Positions 1 through 8,124 of a DNA stretch of 64,000 nucleotides are shown here, one piece after another (positions within the stretch are counted from its first letter, which is position 1; each line of letters starts with the position of its first letter). A model generated the notes under the pieces. That model saw nothing but the letters and a program-made list of their open reading frames with translations. It had not been told where the DNA came from and made no database searches. Position numbers and translations under genes: made by a program. Source of the DNA: Nitrospiraceae bacterium (GTDB taxonomy: Bacteria > Nitrospirota > Nitrospiria > Nitrospirales > UBA8639); NCBI GenBank assembly GCA_020632635.1, contig JACKFE010000001.1, positions 434,001 to 498,000 of the forward strand, given 5' to 3'.

Positions 1-1106
1 CTTTTGACGACCTTGACAATTGTCTTATTCCGTTGGTCAATGCTACGGATGATCCATTGGGCTCCCTTAAGCTTTTCCTCAAGATATGTTTTCGTAGTAC
101 CGGCATCCTCACCTGGATGATTTAACAGTCGTCGATAATAGGGACTAATCCTGAGCCTCGGCAATCCGTCATCATTAAGCAACACCACCCATTCCCCTTC
201 GTGTTTCAGCACATAGACATCGGGAATAATAATGGAGTTGCTATCTGAAAAATAGGGTCGGCCTGGCTTAGGCTCCAAATGTTCAATAACCTTGACAGCT
301 TCATACACTTCATCAAGAGTCACACCAAGATTTTTGGCAACAACTTGATAGCGCTTCTTTTGTAGATCCACTAAGTGATGGTCCAGAATGGCCTCAATCA
401 CGTTAGGAGAAACAGTCAAAGGGAGGGATCCTTCCAATCCGGCCTCATCCTGTTGGAGCGCATGCAATTGAATACGTAAACATTCTTGAAGATCACGGGC
501 CGCCACACCAGGTGGGTCGAATGTCTGAATATGCTTCAGAACCCGTTCGACTTGCTCAATAGACCCATTTCCATCTTCAGCAAGTTCTTCCAGTGGAATT
601 CGAAGATACCCATCTTCATCCAAATTGCCAATGATCATTCGCCCAATATCCCGATCATCTCCCTCCAAAGACGAAAGACGTAGCTGCCATTCAAGATGAT
701 CTTCTAACGAAGTGGGTTTCGTTAAGGTTTGTTCATAGGATGGAAATTCCTCGTCACCTTGAGGAACATCGTCCCTTTGAGCAGGACGCCAATCCGACCC
801 CAACAGATTATCCCATTCTTCCGGCGATAAGGATTCGCTTTCTTTCACCGCCATAGGTGCTTCTTCAGCCTCACCGGGCAGTTCATTCTCTTGCACTTTT
901 GGACGTTCAATACCCTCTTCCCCAGCAACGGCCTCCTCCTCTTGAATTTCTAATGCCAGATCCTCCAGCAAGGGATTTTCTACAAGATGTTGGGCAAGAA
1001 CCTGCTGAAGCTCTAAACGAGATAATTGCAACAACTTGATCGCTTGTTGGAGCTGGGGGGTCATCACCAGCTTTTGGGAAAGACGAAGGTCTAAACGAAG
1101 ATCCAT
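1..1106 (-). CDS. rpoN: RNA polymerase sigma-54 factor (partial, 3' end outside window)
   Basis: Translation of the minus strand from ATG at 1106 stays open to the window edge (368 codons). The N-terminus carries the sigma-54 region I pattern, rich in Gln and Leu (MTPQLQQAIKLLQLSRLEL), that contacts enhancer-binding activators. An acidic linker follows (about residues 60-120), then the core-binding region. The C-terminal HTH and RpoN box that read the -24/-12 promoter lie outside the window. AGAGGAAA sits 9 nt before the ATG. The gene follows lptB by 26 nt, the usual lptC-lptA-lptB-rpoN order of Gram-negative bacteria. Confidence 0.93.
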   Translation of the reverse strand, partial: MDLRLDLRLSQKLVMTPQLQQAIKLLQLSRLELQQVLAQHLVENPLLEDLALEIQEEEAVAGEEGIERPKVQENELPGEAEEAPMAVKESESLSPEEWDNLLGSDWRPAQRDDVPQGDEEFPSYEQTLTKPTSLEDHLEWQLRLSSLEGDDRDIGRMIIGNLDEDGYLRIPLEELAEDGNGSIEQVERVLKHIQTFDPPGVAARDLQECLRIQLHALQQDEAGLEGSLPLTVSPNVIEAILDHHLVDLQKKRYQVVAKNLGVTLDEVYEAVKVIEHLEPKPGRPYFSDSNSIIIPDVYVLKHEGEWVVLLNDDGLPRLRISPYYRRLLNHPGEDAGTTKTYLEEKLKGAQWIIRSIDQRNKTIVKVVK

Positions 1107-1132
1107 ACGGCGCGTTATTTCCTCTAAATAAA

Positions 1133-1879
1133 TTACATTTTAAACCGTTCACCTAAATACACGGCTCTGGCCTTCTGACTATTCACTATGACATCAGGCG
1201 CCCCAGCTTCCAAAATACTCCCCTCACTTATTATATAAGCTCGGTCAGTAATGGAAAGAGTATCTTGGACATTATGGTCCGTAATCAGGATTCCTATACG
1301 TTTCTGCTTGAGGGTTGTCAGGATATCCTGAATGTCGCCCACAGCGATGGGATCAATCCCAGCAAAAGGTTCATCCAGTAAAAGGAATTTTGGATTGGTA
1401 GCCAATGCCCGTGTAATTTCCAAACGACGACGCTCTCCACCGGATAAGGTAAAAGAGCCATTCTTTCGTAAACGGCTAAGATTCAATTCTTCCAATAACT
1501 CATCCAATCGCTGCCGTCTTTGGCTGTTTGTCAGATTTAGCGTCTCCAGCACCGCTAATACATTATCTTCCACCGACAGTCGACGAAAAATTGAAGCTTC
1601 TTGAGGTAAATATCCAACCCCTCTTCTAGCCCTTTTGTACATCGGAAGAAGAGTAATGTCCTCCTTATTCAGAAATATTTTACCTTGATCGGGCTGACAA
1701 AGTCCCACTACCATATCAAAAATTGTGGTTTTTCCTGCCCCATTTGGCCCTAAAAGGCCGACAATTTCTCCTCCTCTCAACTCCAGACTGACTCCGCGGA
1801 CAACCTGTCGCCCTTTATAACTTTTATTGAGTTCATTAGCAGAAATCTTATAGGCGGACTTATTACGTTCTTCAGTCAT
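1133..1879 (-). CDS. lptB: LPS export ABC transporter ATP-binding protein LptB
   Basis: Cytoplasmic ATPase that powers extraction of lipopolysaccharide from the inner membrane with LptF/LptG. Visible motifs are Walker A (GPNGAGKTT, near residue 45), the Q-loop (YLPQEASIFR), signature LSGGERRR, Walker B with catalytic Glu (LLLDEPFAGIDP) and the switch His (TDHNVQDT). At 248 residues it has the family length. ATG at 1879 is preferred over the GTG one codon upstream because AAAAGGG lies 4 nt before the ATG. It sits between lptA and rpoN. The 140-nt gap from lptA may hold its own promoter, but I saw no convincing one. Confidence 0.95.
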   Translation of the reverse strand: MTEERNKSAYKISANELNKSYKGRQVVRGVSLELRGGEIVGLLGPNGAGKTTIFDMVVGLCQPDQGKIFLNKEDITLLPMYKRARRGVGYLPQEASIFRRLSVEDNVLAVLETLNLTNSQRRQRLDELLEELNLSRLRKNGSFTLSGGERRRLEITRALATNPKFLLLDEPFAGIDPIAVGDIQDILTTLKQKRIGILITDHNVQDTLSITDRAYIISEGSILEAGAPDVIVNSQKARAVYLGERFKM

Positions 1880-2019
1880 CACACCCTTTTTATTATGCCA
1901 AGTAGAATCCTACGGTAAAAAGAAAGTCAGATAAATTCTGGTTAATCTCTTTGAGCAACAACCACTGTCAAACATTCTATTACTTGGGATAATTTATCAA
2001 TAGAACACACAACCATTGG

Positions 2020-2535
2020 TTAATTTCCTGTGCTCTCCTCAATAACCACCCGCGTTCCCCCTTCAACAATACTTTTGTTTTCCCGTAAGTACATCGTCAT
2101 CTTGGGTCCAGAAATTTTTGTTCCTTCCTGCCAAGCCACGGGAGACCCCCGAAGAATAACTTTTTCCTCTTGTTTGTAATACAGGGCATGTTCCGAGGTA
2201 GCTCGGTTTTCTCCTTTGAAAATACGCACATGACCACGCGCCTCAATCAAATGTATTTCCTTTGCGGACTCTCGATTCTCCGACGGCGGGAAAGGGGTGG
2301 AGGGGGAATGAGGTTTCTCTTTAAAGAAAACGGTCATAATATCTGAATATACAATTAAATCACCTTGAACAAGTTTCACCGCCCCCTTAAAAACGGCTTG
2401 GTTCTTTTCACTACTGGCCGTCATGGTATTGGATGTGATTACAGTTGATGATTGAGACTCTTGCCCATTACAAACAATAGGAAGCGTCATCCAACCTAGT
2501 ACGATTAAACACAGAAGCTGTACCCGGCTTAACAT
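2020..2535 (-). CDS. lptA: LPS transport periplasmic protein LptA (OstA-like)
   Basis: A 171-residue secreted protein with a hydrophobic N-terminal signal (about residues 1-23) and OstA/LptA-type beta-jellyroll repeats, seen as alternating segments such as NQAVFKGAVKLVQGDLIVYSD and GHVRIFKGENRATSEHALYY. LptA forms the periplasmic bridge that carries LPS from LptC to LptD. A Pro/Ser-rich insertion around residues 75-88 is unusual but lies in a likely loop. The gene starts 2 nt after lptC and is probably translationally coupled. Identification rests on repeat pattern, size and the lptC-lptA-lptB context. Confidence 0.88.
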   Translation of the reverse strand: MLSRVQLLCLIVLGWMTLPIVCNGQESQSSTVITSNTMTASSEKNQAVFKGAVKLVQGDLIVYSDIMTVFFKEKPHSPSTPFPPSENRESAKEIHLIEARGHVRIFKGENRATSEHALYYKQEEKVILRGSPVAWQEGTKISGPKMTMYLRENKSIVEGGTRVVIEESTGN

Positions 2536-2537
2536 TC

Positions 2538-3116
2538 TTATGGCGTAAATACCTCAGCGCGAACATTGTCCAGTACTTGAAACTCTTTGGCATCGACATG
2601 ACCTAATAAACCATTTCCCGTAATGGTTAGCCCATCTCCTTTAATCATTACCGGATCGGTGGTCTCAAGTATGCGATCCTGCTCAACCCAGGTCAGCCTG
2701 TCAGAAAAAACCTGATATCCCGAATCAAATGTCATGACAGTCTTATCCTTTTCACTTTGCAAAATAAAATCGTTTGTTGAAGTATTCATGTTACCCTGTT
2801 CTGAGGTAATGACTAATTGTTCTTGCTGGAAATCCTTATCGAACAGACGAACCTCTACATTCTGCAATCTGGCCAGATGTTCTTCCTCAAATACTTTGGC
2901 TTGATCGGCCGTTACAACCCATTTGGTATTGCCAGATCGTGTTTGACGATAAGAAAATCCTTGAATCCAAGCATCTGCCCCCTGCTGCTCTTCCAATGTT
3001 ACAATTGTAGAGTTTTGGCTCTTAGATTGCATGTGCGAGACCACATTGTACCCGATAAAGAGAGTCAGCCCTAAAATACTCAAAGTTAAAATTGATCTAA
3101 TTTCAAATATTTTCAT
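2538..3116 (-). CDS. lptC: LPS export protein LptC
   Basis: A 192-residue protein with a single N-terminal membrane anchor (about residues 8-27), followed by an LptC beta-jellyroll: GFSYRQTRSGNTKWVVTADQ, then EQGNMNTSTNDFILQSEKD. LptC docks on LptB2FG and hands LPS to LptA. The family diverges strongly in sequence, so the call leans on the anchor, the 'W.V.AD.A......L.N' pattern and the position directly upstream of lptA. It is the first gene of the lpt-rpoN run on the minus strand. Confidence 0.88.
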   Translation of the reverse strand: MKIFEIRSILTLSILGLTLFIGYNVVSHMQSKSQNSTIVTLEEQQGADAWIQGFSYRQTRSGNTKWVVTADQAKVFEEEHLARLQNVEVRLFDKDFQQEQLVITSEQGNMNTSTNDFILQSEKDKTVMTFDSGYQVFSDRLTWVEQDRILETTDPVMIKGDGLTITGNGLLGHVDAKEFQVLDNVRAEVFTP

Positions 3117-3191
3117 AGGGAATTAGGAAGAGAACAGCACACACTCTCAAGAAAAATACATAGTAAAAAAGGATAGCATAGGGTAGAGTGC

Positions 3192-3219
3192 AAGTAAATA
3201 AAAGACCCTATACGGGTCC
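3192..3219 (-). terminator. Candidate Rho-independent terminator after the alpha operon
   Basis: Read on the minus strand, GACCC-GTATA-GGGTC (3204-3218) is followed at once by TTTTATTT. The stem is only 5 bp, but the loop and U-tract are well placed. It lies between rplQ and lptC and would end transcription of the ribosomal block. Confidence 0.5.
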
Positions 3220-3291
3220 ATGCCTCACCCTAGAAAAATAGAAGTGTGGAGAATAAAAAAGAGGACGGGACGGCTTGATAGGCAAATGGAA

Positions 3292-3309
3292 GCCGGTTGG
3301 TTGACCGGC
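3292..3309. terminator. Inverted repeat just after rplQ
   Basis: GCCGGT-6 nt-ACCGGC begins 6 nt beyond the rplQ stop codon. No U-tract follows, so it may be an mRNA 3'-end hairpin rather than a full terminator. Confidence 0.3.
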
Positions 3310-3314
3310 ATCAA

Positions 3315-3704
3315 TTATGACACTGAATTCCCTTGATTGGGTTCGGCACCCTTTTCAACCAATTCAATTGCCACCATTTGTGCCGCGTCGCCAGGACGCT
3401 GACGAGTTTTGATAATTCGAGTATATCCCCCATGACGTGAAGGGAAACGTTTGGCCACATCATCAAATAGTTTTTCAACGACTGGCTTGGTTCGCAATAC
3501 ACGCAACGCCCCACGTCTGGCATGCAAGGTGCCCTGCTTTCCCAATGTAATTAGCTTATCAGTTATGCCACGAAGTTCCTTGGCTTTTGCCTCAGTAGTT
3601 TCGATTCGTTCATGCTCCAACAAGGAGGTGACTAAGTTACGAAACAATGCCAAACGATGCTTCGAATTTCGCCCAAGCTGTCTTCCATGTTTTCGATGAC
3701 GCAC
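3315..3704 (-). CDS. rplQ: 50S ribosomal protein L17
   Basis: A 129-residue protein with the L17 N-terminus (MRHRKHGRQLGRNSKHR) and the RNL..SL..HERI.TT..KAKE core. L17 sits near the exit tunnel of the large subunit. It is the last gene of the alpha operon, 25 nt after rpoA, and two candidate hairpins follow it. Length is close to the 120-130 typical of the family. Confidence 0.97.
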   Translation of the reverse strand: MRHRKHGRQLGRNSKHRLALFRNLVTSLLEHERIETTEAKAKELRGITDKLITLGKQGTLHARRGALRVLRTKPVVEKLFDDVAKRFPSRHGGYTRIIKTRQRPGDAAQMVAIELVEKGAEPNQGNSVS

Positions 3705-3729
3705 GATTATAATCCTTTAGTTATGTTTA

Positions 3730-4716
3730 TTAGGACTGAGATTCCGCAACCTCTGCCACCTTTGTTCCAAGCTCCAAGCCCATTTCCAACAATACTTCCT
3801 TAATTTCATTCAAGGATTTTTTTCCAAAATTCTTAGTCTTGAGCATCTCGTTTTCGCTTTTCCGAACTAAGTCCCCAATAGTTTTAATATTGGCATTTTT
3901 AAGGCAATTGGCGGCTCTCACGGAAAGCTCAAGCTCATTCACACTACGAGAAAGGTGCTGATTAAGTTGTACCTGGCTCTCATCGCTCTGCTCCTCTTTA
4001 ACTGGCTCACCTTTGTCTTCTGAAGGCAGACAAATATTAAGGTGATCTCTAAAGATTCCTGCCGCCACAATTACAGCTTCTTGGGGAGTCAGACTGCCAT
4101 CGGTCCACACTTCTAAAATCAATTTATCATAATCAGTGATTCTTCCCACGCGTGCACTTTCAACATTGAAGTTAACTCGTTTAATTGGGGAAAAAACCGA
4201 ATCGACGGGAATGACGCCTATGGGAAGACCTTCCTCTTTATTTCGTTCAGCCGGAACATATCCTCTTCCTGGCTTCACAATCAACTCCATATCTAAAATG
4301 GCATCTTTATCCAAAGTGGCTATATGCAGATCTGGATTGAGAATTTCCGTATCGGCATCAACTAGAAGGTCGGAGGCTTTCACTTCTCCGGGACCTTTTT
4401 TCTTAAGCCGAATCGCTTTGGCCTTATCGGTATGTAATTTTAGCCGAAGCCCTTTAATATTGAGAATGATAATAGTGACGTCTTCCGTGACTCCGGGAAT
4501 AGTTGAAAATTCATGAAATACCCCTTCAATCCTGACGGAAGTTACAGCCGCTCCAGGCAAGGAAGACAGTAAGACCCTCCTCAAGGAATTTCCTAGAGTG
4601 GTCCCAAAGCCACGCTCAAACGGTTCCGCGATAAATTTCCCATACGTTGACGAAGACGATTCTTTTTCCAATTCCAATTTCGTGGGTAGTTGGAAATCCT
4701 TCATGCCTTTAATCAT
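3730..4716 (-). CDS. rpoA: DNA-directed RNA polymerase subunit alpha
   Basis: A 328-residue alpha subunit. The N-terminal dimerisation domain shows EPFERGFGTTLGNSLRRVLL (about residues 32-51). A charged linker near residues 232-250 leads to the C-terminal domain (about 258-320) with the helix-hairpin pattern LKNANIKTIGDL and NFGKKSLNEI, used for UP-element and activator contacts. Alpha nucleates core polymerase assembly. It lies between rpsD and rplQ, as in most bacteria. Confidence 0.98.
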   Translation of the reverse strand: MIKGMKDFQLPTKLELEKESSSSTYGKFIAEPFERGFGTTLGNSLRRVLLSSLPGAAVTSVRIEGVFHEFSTIPGVTEDVTIIILNIKGLRLKLHTDKAKAIRLKKKGPGEVKASDLLVDADTEILNPDLHIATLDKDAILDMELIVKPGRGYVPAERNKEEGLPIGVIPVDSVFSPIKRVNFNVESARVGRITDYDKLILEVWTDGSLTPQEAVIVAAGIFRDHLNICLPSEDKGEPVKEEQSDESQVQLNQHLSRSVNELELSVRAANCLKNANIKTIGDLVRKSENEMLKTKNFGKKSLNEIKEVLLEMGLELGTKVAEVAESQS

Positions 4717-4793
4717 AAGGATTGCATCTCCCTTTCTGGATCTCGAAAATCATGATAGATATTCAATGCGTATACCACTTGGTTAGTCATCTA

Positions 4794-5423
4794 TTATCGG
4801 GAGTAAAGCTCAACGACGACTTGTTCGTTGACCAATACATCAATATCCTGTTTGGTTGGTACTGCTTGCACTGTCCCCTTTAATTGCTGCCTATCCAAAT
4901 CCAACCAGACGGGAATCCCACGGCCTTCAGCCACTTCCAATGCTGCTTGCACGGGGACCATTTGCCGACTTTTCTCTTTCACTTCAATTGTGTCACCAAC
5001 ATTGACCGTCACTGAGGGAATAGTCATTTTCTTCCCGTTCAACAAAAAGTGTCCATGATTGACCAACTGTCTCGCCTGTCCACGGGATGCCGCAAAACCT
5101 AGTCGATAGACTACATTATCTAAACGGCGTTCAAGCAAGCTCAAAAGATGTTCCCCGGTTATGCCTTTTTTCCTCTCGGCCAAATGATACGTTTTCAAAA
5201 ATTGTCGTTCCTGCATACCATACACTCGACGAAGCTTTTGCTTTTCCCGCAATTGCGTTCCATATTCGGTTACCCGACCCTTGCGAGATTGACCATGCTG
5301 CCCAGGAGGATAACTGCGCCGTTCAATAGCGCATTTTTCCGTCATACAGCGTGTCCCCTTCAAAAATAATTTGACCCCTTCACGACGGCAAAGCCGACAA
5401 ACAGGCCCTGAATATTTGGCCAT
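4794..5423 (-). CDS. rpsD: 30S ribosomal protein S4 (zinc-type)
   Basis: A 209-residue primary 16S rRNA binding protein. It carries four cysteines in a zinc-binding pattern at the N-terminus (C9, C12, C26, C31), so it is the C+ form. The S4 RNA-binding domain (about 98-160, RLDNVVYRLGFAASRGQARQ) is clear. In many bacteria S4 also represses the alpha operon by binding its mRNA; whether that happens here cannot be read from the sequence. Confidence 0.97.
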   Translation of the reverse strand: MAKYSGPVCRLCRREGVKLFLKGTRCMTEKCAIERRSYPPGQHGQSRKGRVTEYGTQLREKQKLRRVYGMQERQFLKTYHLAERKKGITGEHLLSLLERRLDNVVYRLGFAASRGQARQLVNHGHFLLNGKKMTIPSVTVNVGDTIEVKEKSRQMVPVQAALEVAEGRGIPVWLDLDRQQLKGTVQAVPTKQDIDVLVNEQVVVELYSR

Positions 5424-5482
5424 AGCGATTTCCCTTCTCTTTCTACAATACTCTGGCTATTTTGCCAAAAAACTGTTCAACA

Positions 5483-5866
5483 TTAAACCCTTCTACGCTT
5501 TGGTGGCCGACAACCATTATGCGGTATCGGTGTAACATCACGAATCAAATTGACACGCAGACCCACTGATTGCAATGCTCGAACAGCTGCTTCACGACCA
5601 GAACCTGGTCCGTTTACATACACATCAACCTGGCGCAGCCCATGTTCCATAGCTTTTTTTGCTGCGATTTCTCCTGCTCGCGTTGCCGCAAAAGGTGTAC
5701 TTTTCCTTGACCCTTTAAAACCCTGACTGCCTGCGCTTGCCCAAGAAACGGCCGCACCAGTCATATCGGTAATCGTCACTATGGTGTTGTTGAAAGAGGC
5801 CAGAATATGCACGATACCTACTTGAACAACTTTACGTTCCTTTTTTTTTCCTTTTTTCACGCTCAT
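5483..5866 (-). CDS. rpsK: 30S ribosomal protein S11
   Basis: A 127-residue platform protein with the S11 signatures (FNNTIVTITDMTGAAVSW and GPGSGREAAVRAL) and a basic tail (GCRPPKRRRV). I place the start at ATG 5866, with GAAAGGGA just upstream. A TTG six codons earlier is in frame but has no ribosome binding site and would give an atypical N-terminus. It follows rpsM by 21 nt. Confidence 0.96.
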   Translation of the reverse strand: MSVKKGKKKERKVVQVGIVHILASFNNTIVTITDMTGAAVSWASAGSQGFKGSRKSTPFAATRAGEIAAKKAMEHGLRQVDVYVNGPGSGREAAVRALQSVGLRVNLIRDVTPIPHNGCRPPKRRRV

Positions 5867-5887
5867 GAATGTCCCTTTCACCAAGAC

Positions 5888-6259
5888 TTATTTCTTTACT
5901 TTTCCTCCAATGGACCCACGACGTCCTTTTCTTGTCCTTGAATTTGTCTTTGTCCGCTGGCCACGGACAGGAAGCCCTTTACGATGCCTAAGCCCCCTAT
6001 AAGTGCCGATGTCCATTAATCGCTTAACACTCATAGAAACGGCTTTCCGTAAATCTCCCTCCACTTCATATTCTTTTTCAATTGTTTCGCGTAATTTAAT
6101 AACTTCATCCTCTCTGAGATCCTTCACACGGGTTTCAGGAGATACACTAGCTTTCTTTAAAATCTCACCTGCGAGAACATGTCCAATACCATAAATATAG
6201 GTCAAGGCCACATCTATTCGTTTTCCAACAGGCAAATCCACCCCTGCAATACGCGCCAT
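5888..6259 (-). CDS. rpsM: 30S ribosomal protein S13
   Basis: A 123-residue head protein that contacts tRNA and forms inter-subunit bridges. It has the expected MARIAGVDLP start and the basic C-terminal tail RGQRTKTNSRTRKGRRGS. It is the first gene after rpmJ in the alpha operon. Confidence 0.97.
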   Translation of the reverse strand: MARIAGVDLPVGKRIDVALTYIYGIGHVLAGEILKKASVSPETRVKDLREDEVIKLRETIEKEYEVEGDLRKAVSMSVKRLMDIGTYRGLRHRKGLPVRGQRTKTNSRTRKGRRGSIGGKVKK

Positions 6260-6343
6260 ATCCCAGACTCCCCTTCATTGAAAAAACATGATACAAAAAC
6301 TGATGGTAAATCAATTAATAATGTTGAAAAATTCCTGCTTACC

Positions 6344-6457
6344 CTAACCCTGCCGTTGCTTATGCCGAGGATTTGAACAGAGTACCCGAACTATCCCCTT
6401 CCGGCGAATCACTTGGCACTTGGCACAAATTGGCTTGACCGATGATTTTACTTTCAC
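6344..6457 (-). CDS. rpmJ: 50S ribosomal protein L36
   Basis: A 37-residue protein starting at GTG 6457 and ending at TAG 6344-6346. The zinc ribbon is intact (C11-x2-C14, then C27 and H32) and the tail NPRHKQRQG is typical. It lies between infA and rpsM, 15 nt after infA, in its canonical place. Confidence 0.93.
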   Translation of the reverse strand: MKVKSSVKPICAKCQVIRRKGIVRVLCSNPRHKQRQG

Positions 6458-6472
6458 AGCTACGACCTCAAA

Positions 6473-6691
6473 TTATTTAAAACGATAAGTAATCCGGCCC
6501 TTTGTTAAATCATAAGGCGTCAATTCAACCGTCACTTTATCACCTGGCAATATTCGAATGAAGTGCATCCGCATCTTACCTGAAATATGGGCTAAAATCT
6601 TATGTCCATTTTCTAATTGGACACGAAACATGGCATTAGGCAAGGTTTCAGTCACTAAGCCCTGAACTTCAATAACATCTTCTTTTCCCAT
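6473..6691 (-). CDS. infA: Translation initiation factor IF-1
   Basis: A 72-residue S1/OB-fold protein with the IF-1 hallmarks (IEVQGLVTETLPNAMFRVQL, HISGKMRMHFIRILPGD and LTKGRITYR). IF-1 occupies the ribosomal A site during initiation with IF-2 and IF-3. It is encoded 30 nt after map, before rpmJ. Confidence 0.97.
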   Translation of the reverse strand: MGKEDVIEVQGLVTETLPNAMFRVQLENGHKILAHISGKMRMHFIRILPGDKVTVELTPYDLTKGRITYRFK

Positions 6692-6721
6692 TAGGAAATT
6701 TCCCGCTTATCCCCACTAGCT

Positions 6722-7468
6722 TCAGACGGTTAAGATTCTTGCCGGACCATGTGGCTCGATAGTAATTGTGTGTTCAAAGTGAGCCGAGCATGAACCATCG
6801 GTCGTGACAGCTGTCCACCCATCATCCAGAACTTTTACTCCAGGTTTCCCCATATTCACCATTGGCTCAATGGCCAAAGCCATACCCGCCTTTAACCTTG
6901 GACCTTGCCCTGGCTTTCCATAATTAGGCACTTGAGGCTCTTCATGCAATTGACGCCCAATTCCGTGGCCTACAAAGTCCCGAACAACTGAAAATCCATG
7001 AACCTCAATATGCGCCTGAATTGCGTGGGAGATATCCGAGAGTCGATTTCCAACTACCGCTTTTTCCACGCCTTTCTGGAGAGCTTCCTTAGTTACAGAA
7101 ATTAAAAGTTCTTTTTTTGAATCAATTTCCCCAATTGATATAGTAATGGCTCCATCTCCATAAAATCCACCAACAATGGCTCCAATGTCCAGTCCAATAA
7201 TATCTCCATCCATTAAAACCCTGCTACTTGGGATACCGTGCACGACTTGCTCATTTACCGAGGCGCATAAACTATTTGGATAATTTCGATACCCTTTGAA
7301 AGCTGGTATACCTCCTAAATCACGAATGCATTCCTCTGTGACATGATCCAACTCCAACGTAGATATTCCTGGTTTAACTAGCCCAGCAAGTACCTTTTGG
7401 CATTCAGCCACAATTCGACTGGCCTGGGCAATAAGCTCAATTTCATCAGAGGTCTTCAGAATGATCAT
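6722..7468 (-). CDS. map: Methionine aminopeptidase, type I
   Basis: A 248-residue metalloprotease that removes the N-terminal Met from nascent proteins. The metal ligands are visible: D94 (GLDIGA), D105 (YGDGA), H168 (VGHGIG), E201 (IEPM) and E232 (FEHT), with substrate His H78 (VVHGIP). There is no N-terminal zinc-finger extension. It lies 11 nt after adk in the secY-adk-map-infA order. Confidence 0.97.
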   Translation of the reverse strand: MIILKTSDEIELIAQASRIVAECQKVLAGLVKPGISTLELDHVTEECIRDLGGIPAFKGYRNYPNSLCASVNEQVVHGIPSSRVLMDGDIIGLDIGAIVGGFYGDGAITISIGEIDSKKELLISVTKEALQKGVEKAVVGNRLSDISHAIQAHIEVHGFSVVRDFVGHGIGRQLHEEPQVPNYGKPGQGPRLKAGMALAIEPMVNMGKPGVKVLDDGWTAVTTDGSCSAHFEHTITIEPHGPARILTV

Positions 7469-7479
7469 TCTATCTGAGG

Positions 7480-8121
7480 TCAGGACAAAAGAGCTATTAA
7501 CTGACCTTGCACATCGTGCACTGCCCCAGACCCATCCAATTCAGACAATAAATTTTTGGACTTATAATACTCAATTAAAGGAGCCGTTTGTTCTTGGTAG
7601 ACCGAAAGGCGAGACTCCACAGTGTCAGGTTTATCATCCATTCGTTGAGTCAATTCCGCTCCACACCCATCACAAATCCCTTCATTTTTTGGTGGGACAG
7701 AATGGATATGATAGACGGATTTACATTTTGGACAGCTCCTACGCCCACTTATCCGTGTTACGATTTCCTCTTTTGGAATCCAAAAATAAATAACTCGATC
7801 TAATCCAGCAGCACGTGATTTAAGAATCGAAGTCAACTGATCAGCCTGAGGAACAGTTCTTGGAAACCCATCCAAAATAAATCCATTTTCACATTCCCTG
7901 GATTCTAATTTTTCGCGAACTAATCCAATCACGACTTGATCAGGAACTAATTCTCCACGATCCATAAACCCCTTTGCCTCTACACCAAGAGGCGTTTTAT
8001 TGCGAACGGCATCTCTCAATAAATCTCCAGTCGACAACTTTGGGATACTATATTTTTTGGCAAGAAGCTCAGCTTGCGTTCCCTTCCCGACACCTGGTGG
8101 TCCAAGAAAAATTAACCGCAT
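7480..8121 (-). CDS. adk: Adenylate kinase (zinc-lid form)
   Basis: A 213-residue enzyme catalysing ATP + AMP to 2 ADP. The P-loop is GPPGVGKGTQ (residues 8-17) and the NMP-binding motif GFPRTVPQA is near residue 85. The long LID domain carries four cysteines (C130, C133, C150, C153) that form a structural zinc site, as in Gram-positive and some other lineages. It starts 3 nt after secY. Confidence 0.97.
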   Translation of the reverse strand: MRLIFLGPPGVGKGTQAELLAKKYSIPKLSTGDLLRDAVRNKTPLGVEAKGFMDRGELVPDQVVIGLVREKLESRECENGFILDGFPRTVPQADQLTSILKSRAAGLDRVIYFWIPKEEIVTRISGRRSCPKCKSVYHIHSVPPKNEGICDGCGAELTQRMDDKPDTVESRLSVYQEQTAPLIEYYKSKNLLSELDGSGAVHDVQGQLIALLS

Positions 8122-8124
8122 GAA

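Noticed and set aside
1966..1971. Perfect TTGACA on the minus strand upstream of lptB
   Set aside because: No acceptable -10 hexamer at 16-18 nt spacing, so not called as a promoter.
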